64,000 nt of DNA from an uncultured Collinsella sp. (GTDB taxonomy: Bacteria > Actinomycetota > Coriobacteriia > Coriobacteriales > Coriobacteriaceae). The notes below the pieces were generated by a model. That model made no database searches, was not told the DNA's origin, and saw only the letters and a list, made by a program, of their open reading frames with translations. Positions 62,583 through 64,000 of this stretch are shown here, in pieces. The stretch is taken from contig CAAEMX010000021.1 of NCBI GenBank assembly GCA_900757185.1, forward strand, positions 1 to 64,000, in the 5' to 3' direction. The stretch's first letter is position 1. The number at the start of each line of letters is the position of its first letter. A program made the position numbers and the translations under genes.

Positions 62583-64000
62583 CTACGCACAACGCAACAG
62601 GGCGTCCAAGAACTCCTGGTAGCTTTTTGCATGGGAGATGGCGCGCACAGCACCGGGCTTGAGTAGCACGCCCGAGATGTAATTGAACAGCTCGCCAAAA
62701 AACGCCCGGTCATCACGGGTAATCGACAGCATGATCACCGCATGCACCGTCGCGTTGTTCCACGCAAGGCCGCGCGGGAACAGAGCGACCGAGACGGCAG
62801 TGCGCTTGGCGTCCATATCGAGCGGGTGTGGCATCGCGATGTCACAGTATGCACTGGAGCTGATGTCCTCACGCTCCAGTAGGCGCTCAGTAAAATTCTC
62901 AAACGCGTAGCCGCCCTCGATCAGCGGCGCACTCATCTTGCAAATCGCATCGCGCCAATCGTCAACCTCGGGCTCGATCGCAAAGAAATCCTCGGTGAAG
63001 AAGGTGCGCATGCTGCACTCAAGGTTTGTCCGCAGGCGCGCCTTAAGCAGCGCTTCGACACGCTCACGCATCAGCGAAACATCTTGCTTGCTAAAGAACG
63101 GAGAGACATTAACCACCGGCACCGGGCAATACCCCGACAGCGGCACGGTTGAAATCACGAGGTCAACGCGCGAGATGTCACCCGCCGCGTCGATGGCAGG
63201 CACGATACCCTCAACCACCACACAAGCATCAAGGGCATCGAGGAAACTGTCGATATGAGTCTCGTAGGCGTTGTGACGTGTGCACACCACCAGCGCATGC
63301 AGTTTATCGGCATTGGCGCGCTGCCCCTCCACCAAGCACCCCACGTGGAGCGCGATGTAGGAGATTTCGTCTTCGTTGACAGAAACGCCGGTCTCCGCAG
63401 CGATGACATCGGCGACAAACACCGCAACATCGTAAATAAACGGTTGACTGCTCTTGATGGCCTCGAGCTGCGGGTTACGCAACAGCATCCCGCAGCGCAC
63501 GCGGGATAGCATATTGGCCAGATGCAGAGAGAAACGAAGCTCAAACTCGCCATCGCTCAAATTAAGCCCGAATTGATCGTGCACGCGCTCCACAATCGCA
63601 CCCAACAGCTCGCGCGCATGCCGGTGCTCCGGGTCACTTGGTTCAAAACGATTCGCATGAATCAAGTTTGCACCCAGCATCAAGCGGACGGCATCGCGAT
63701 CGGCATCGGACACGAGCACAGAGAAAAGGTCCTCGATAGCCGCGCAAACCTCACCCGCCACCTCGTCAAGACCCTCGCGCGCCTCGTTACCGGCGGGCTG
63801 AGCCGCCTTGACCGTCGTCGGTACCGACTCGAACCCATTGCTTGTGCGCTCCACGAAGATGGCAATATGTATGATGAGGCTCGAGAGCGCATAGCCGTTG
63901 ATGTAGAACCCGCGGCGCTTCAGGCATGCGTCGATGCGCTCCTGCAACTGCGCGAGGTCGAGCTTGGGGAAATAGCGATTGATAAGGTCGATTTGGCTGA
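62583..64000 (-). CDS. LicR/BglG-type PTS-regulated transcriptional regulator, 5' end outside the window
   Basis: The frame is open to the window edge, so the N-terminal HTH part is missing. The visible 470 residues hold two PRD domains with conserved histidines (HIAIFVERTSNG, SYIALHVG), a short EIIB-like part (ALVVCTRHN, PVPVVNVSPF) and a C-terminal EIIA of the fructose/mannitol type with IAMPHPLD. Such regulators are controlled by PTS phosphorylation. Candidate targets are the cellobiose-type PTS and M42 genes nearby. Confidence 0.88.
   Translation of the reverse strand, partial: SQIDLINRYFPKLDLAQLQERIDACLKRRGFYINGYALSSLIIHIAIFVERTSNGFESVPTTVKAAQPAGNEAREGLDEVAGEVCAAIEDLFSVLVSDADRDAVRLMLGANLIHANRFEPSDPEHRHARELLGAIVERVHDQFGLNLSDGEFELRFSLHLANMLSRVRCGMLLRNPQLEAIKSSQPFIYDVAVFVADVIAAETGVSVNEDEISYIALHVGCLVEGQRANADKLHALVVCTRHNAYETHIDSFLDALDACVVVEGIVPAIDAAGDISRVDLVISTVPLSGYCPVPVVNVSPFFSKQDVSLMRERVEALLKARLRTNLECSMRTFFTEDFFAIEPEVDDWRDAICKMSAPLIEGGYAFENFTERLLEREDISSSAYCDIAMPHPLDMDAKRTAVSVALFPRGLAWNNATVHAVIMLSITRDDRAFFGELFNYISGVLLKPGAVRAISHAKSYQEFLDALLRCA

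Overview
This window looks like a chromosomal segment of a gut anaerobe of the class Coriobacteriia, most likely Collinsella or a close relative. The grounds are high GC coding sequence, fermentative metabolism (pyruvate formate-lyase), several sugar PTS systems, A-type flavoprotein, and LuxR-type regulators with multi-pass membrane sensor halves, which are common in this class. The genus is an inference; there is no rRNA or tRNA in the window to anchor it.

Layout. 1-5,000: a pyruvate formate-lyase whose glycyl-radical domain is a separate gene, a KdgT-type permease and an SDR dehydrogenase. 5,000-10,000: a MarR regulator translationally coupled to a heterodimeric ABC exporter. 10,000-13,400: DAHP synthase, a GNAT acetyltransferase and remnants of a protein kinase and probably an oxidoreductase. 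13,400-28,300: agmatine and amine island with two agmatine deiminases, putrescine carbamoyltransferase, two APC exchangers, a MATE exporter, a YtcJ-like amidohydrolase and three LuxR-type regulators. 28,300-34,600: an FtsX-type ABC transporter, a MutT-Vsr fusion protein, an AraC regulator and a HAD phosphatase. 34,900-52,700: galactose and lactose use. Both routes are present: Leloir (galK, galT) and tagatose-6-phosphate (lacA, lacB, a LacC-type kinase, a class II aldolase), with lactose PTS (lacF, lacE), 6-phospho-beta-galactosidase (lacG), two LacI repressors, one DeoR regulator and a mutarotase-like gene broken by a nonsense codon. An FprA flavodiiron protein lies between. 52,700-64,000: a palindrome array, an AAA ATPase with a regular repeat array in front of it, HPr, an Xaa-Pro peptidase, a cellobiose-type PTS (IIC, IIB, IIA), an M42 peptidase, a MalY-type lyase and a LicR-type PTS regulator cut by the window edge.

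How the genes work together. Agmatine deiminase makes N-carbamoylputrescine; putrescine carbamoyltransferase releases putrescine and carbamoyl phosphate, which a carbamate kinase (not in this window) would use to make ATP; an APC antiporter would exchange putrescine for agmatine. Lactose enters phosphorylated through LacF/LacE with HPr as phosphate donor, LacG splits it, and galactose-6-phosphate goes through LacAB, the LacC-type kinase and the aldolase. Free galactose goes through GalK/GalT.

The most unusual content is non-coding. Five copies of a nested-palindrome element sit directly behind stop codons in the sense orientation of the preceding gene, with the same unpaired core and compensating changes in the stems. 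Three of them belong to a longer composite repeat that, in two cases, also carries a 58-bp palindrome. Other structures are a four-unit 81-bp palindrome array, a four-unit array of exact 34-bp period before an AAA ATPase gene, a 48-bp inverted-repeat pair, a leader terminator in front of an APC permease and a recurring ACCGTTCAC promoter motif.
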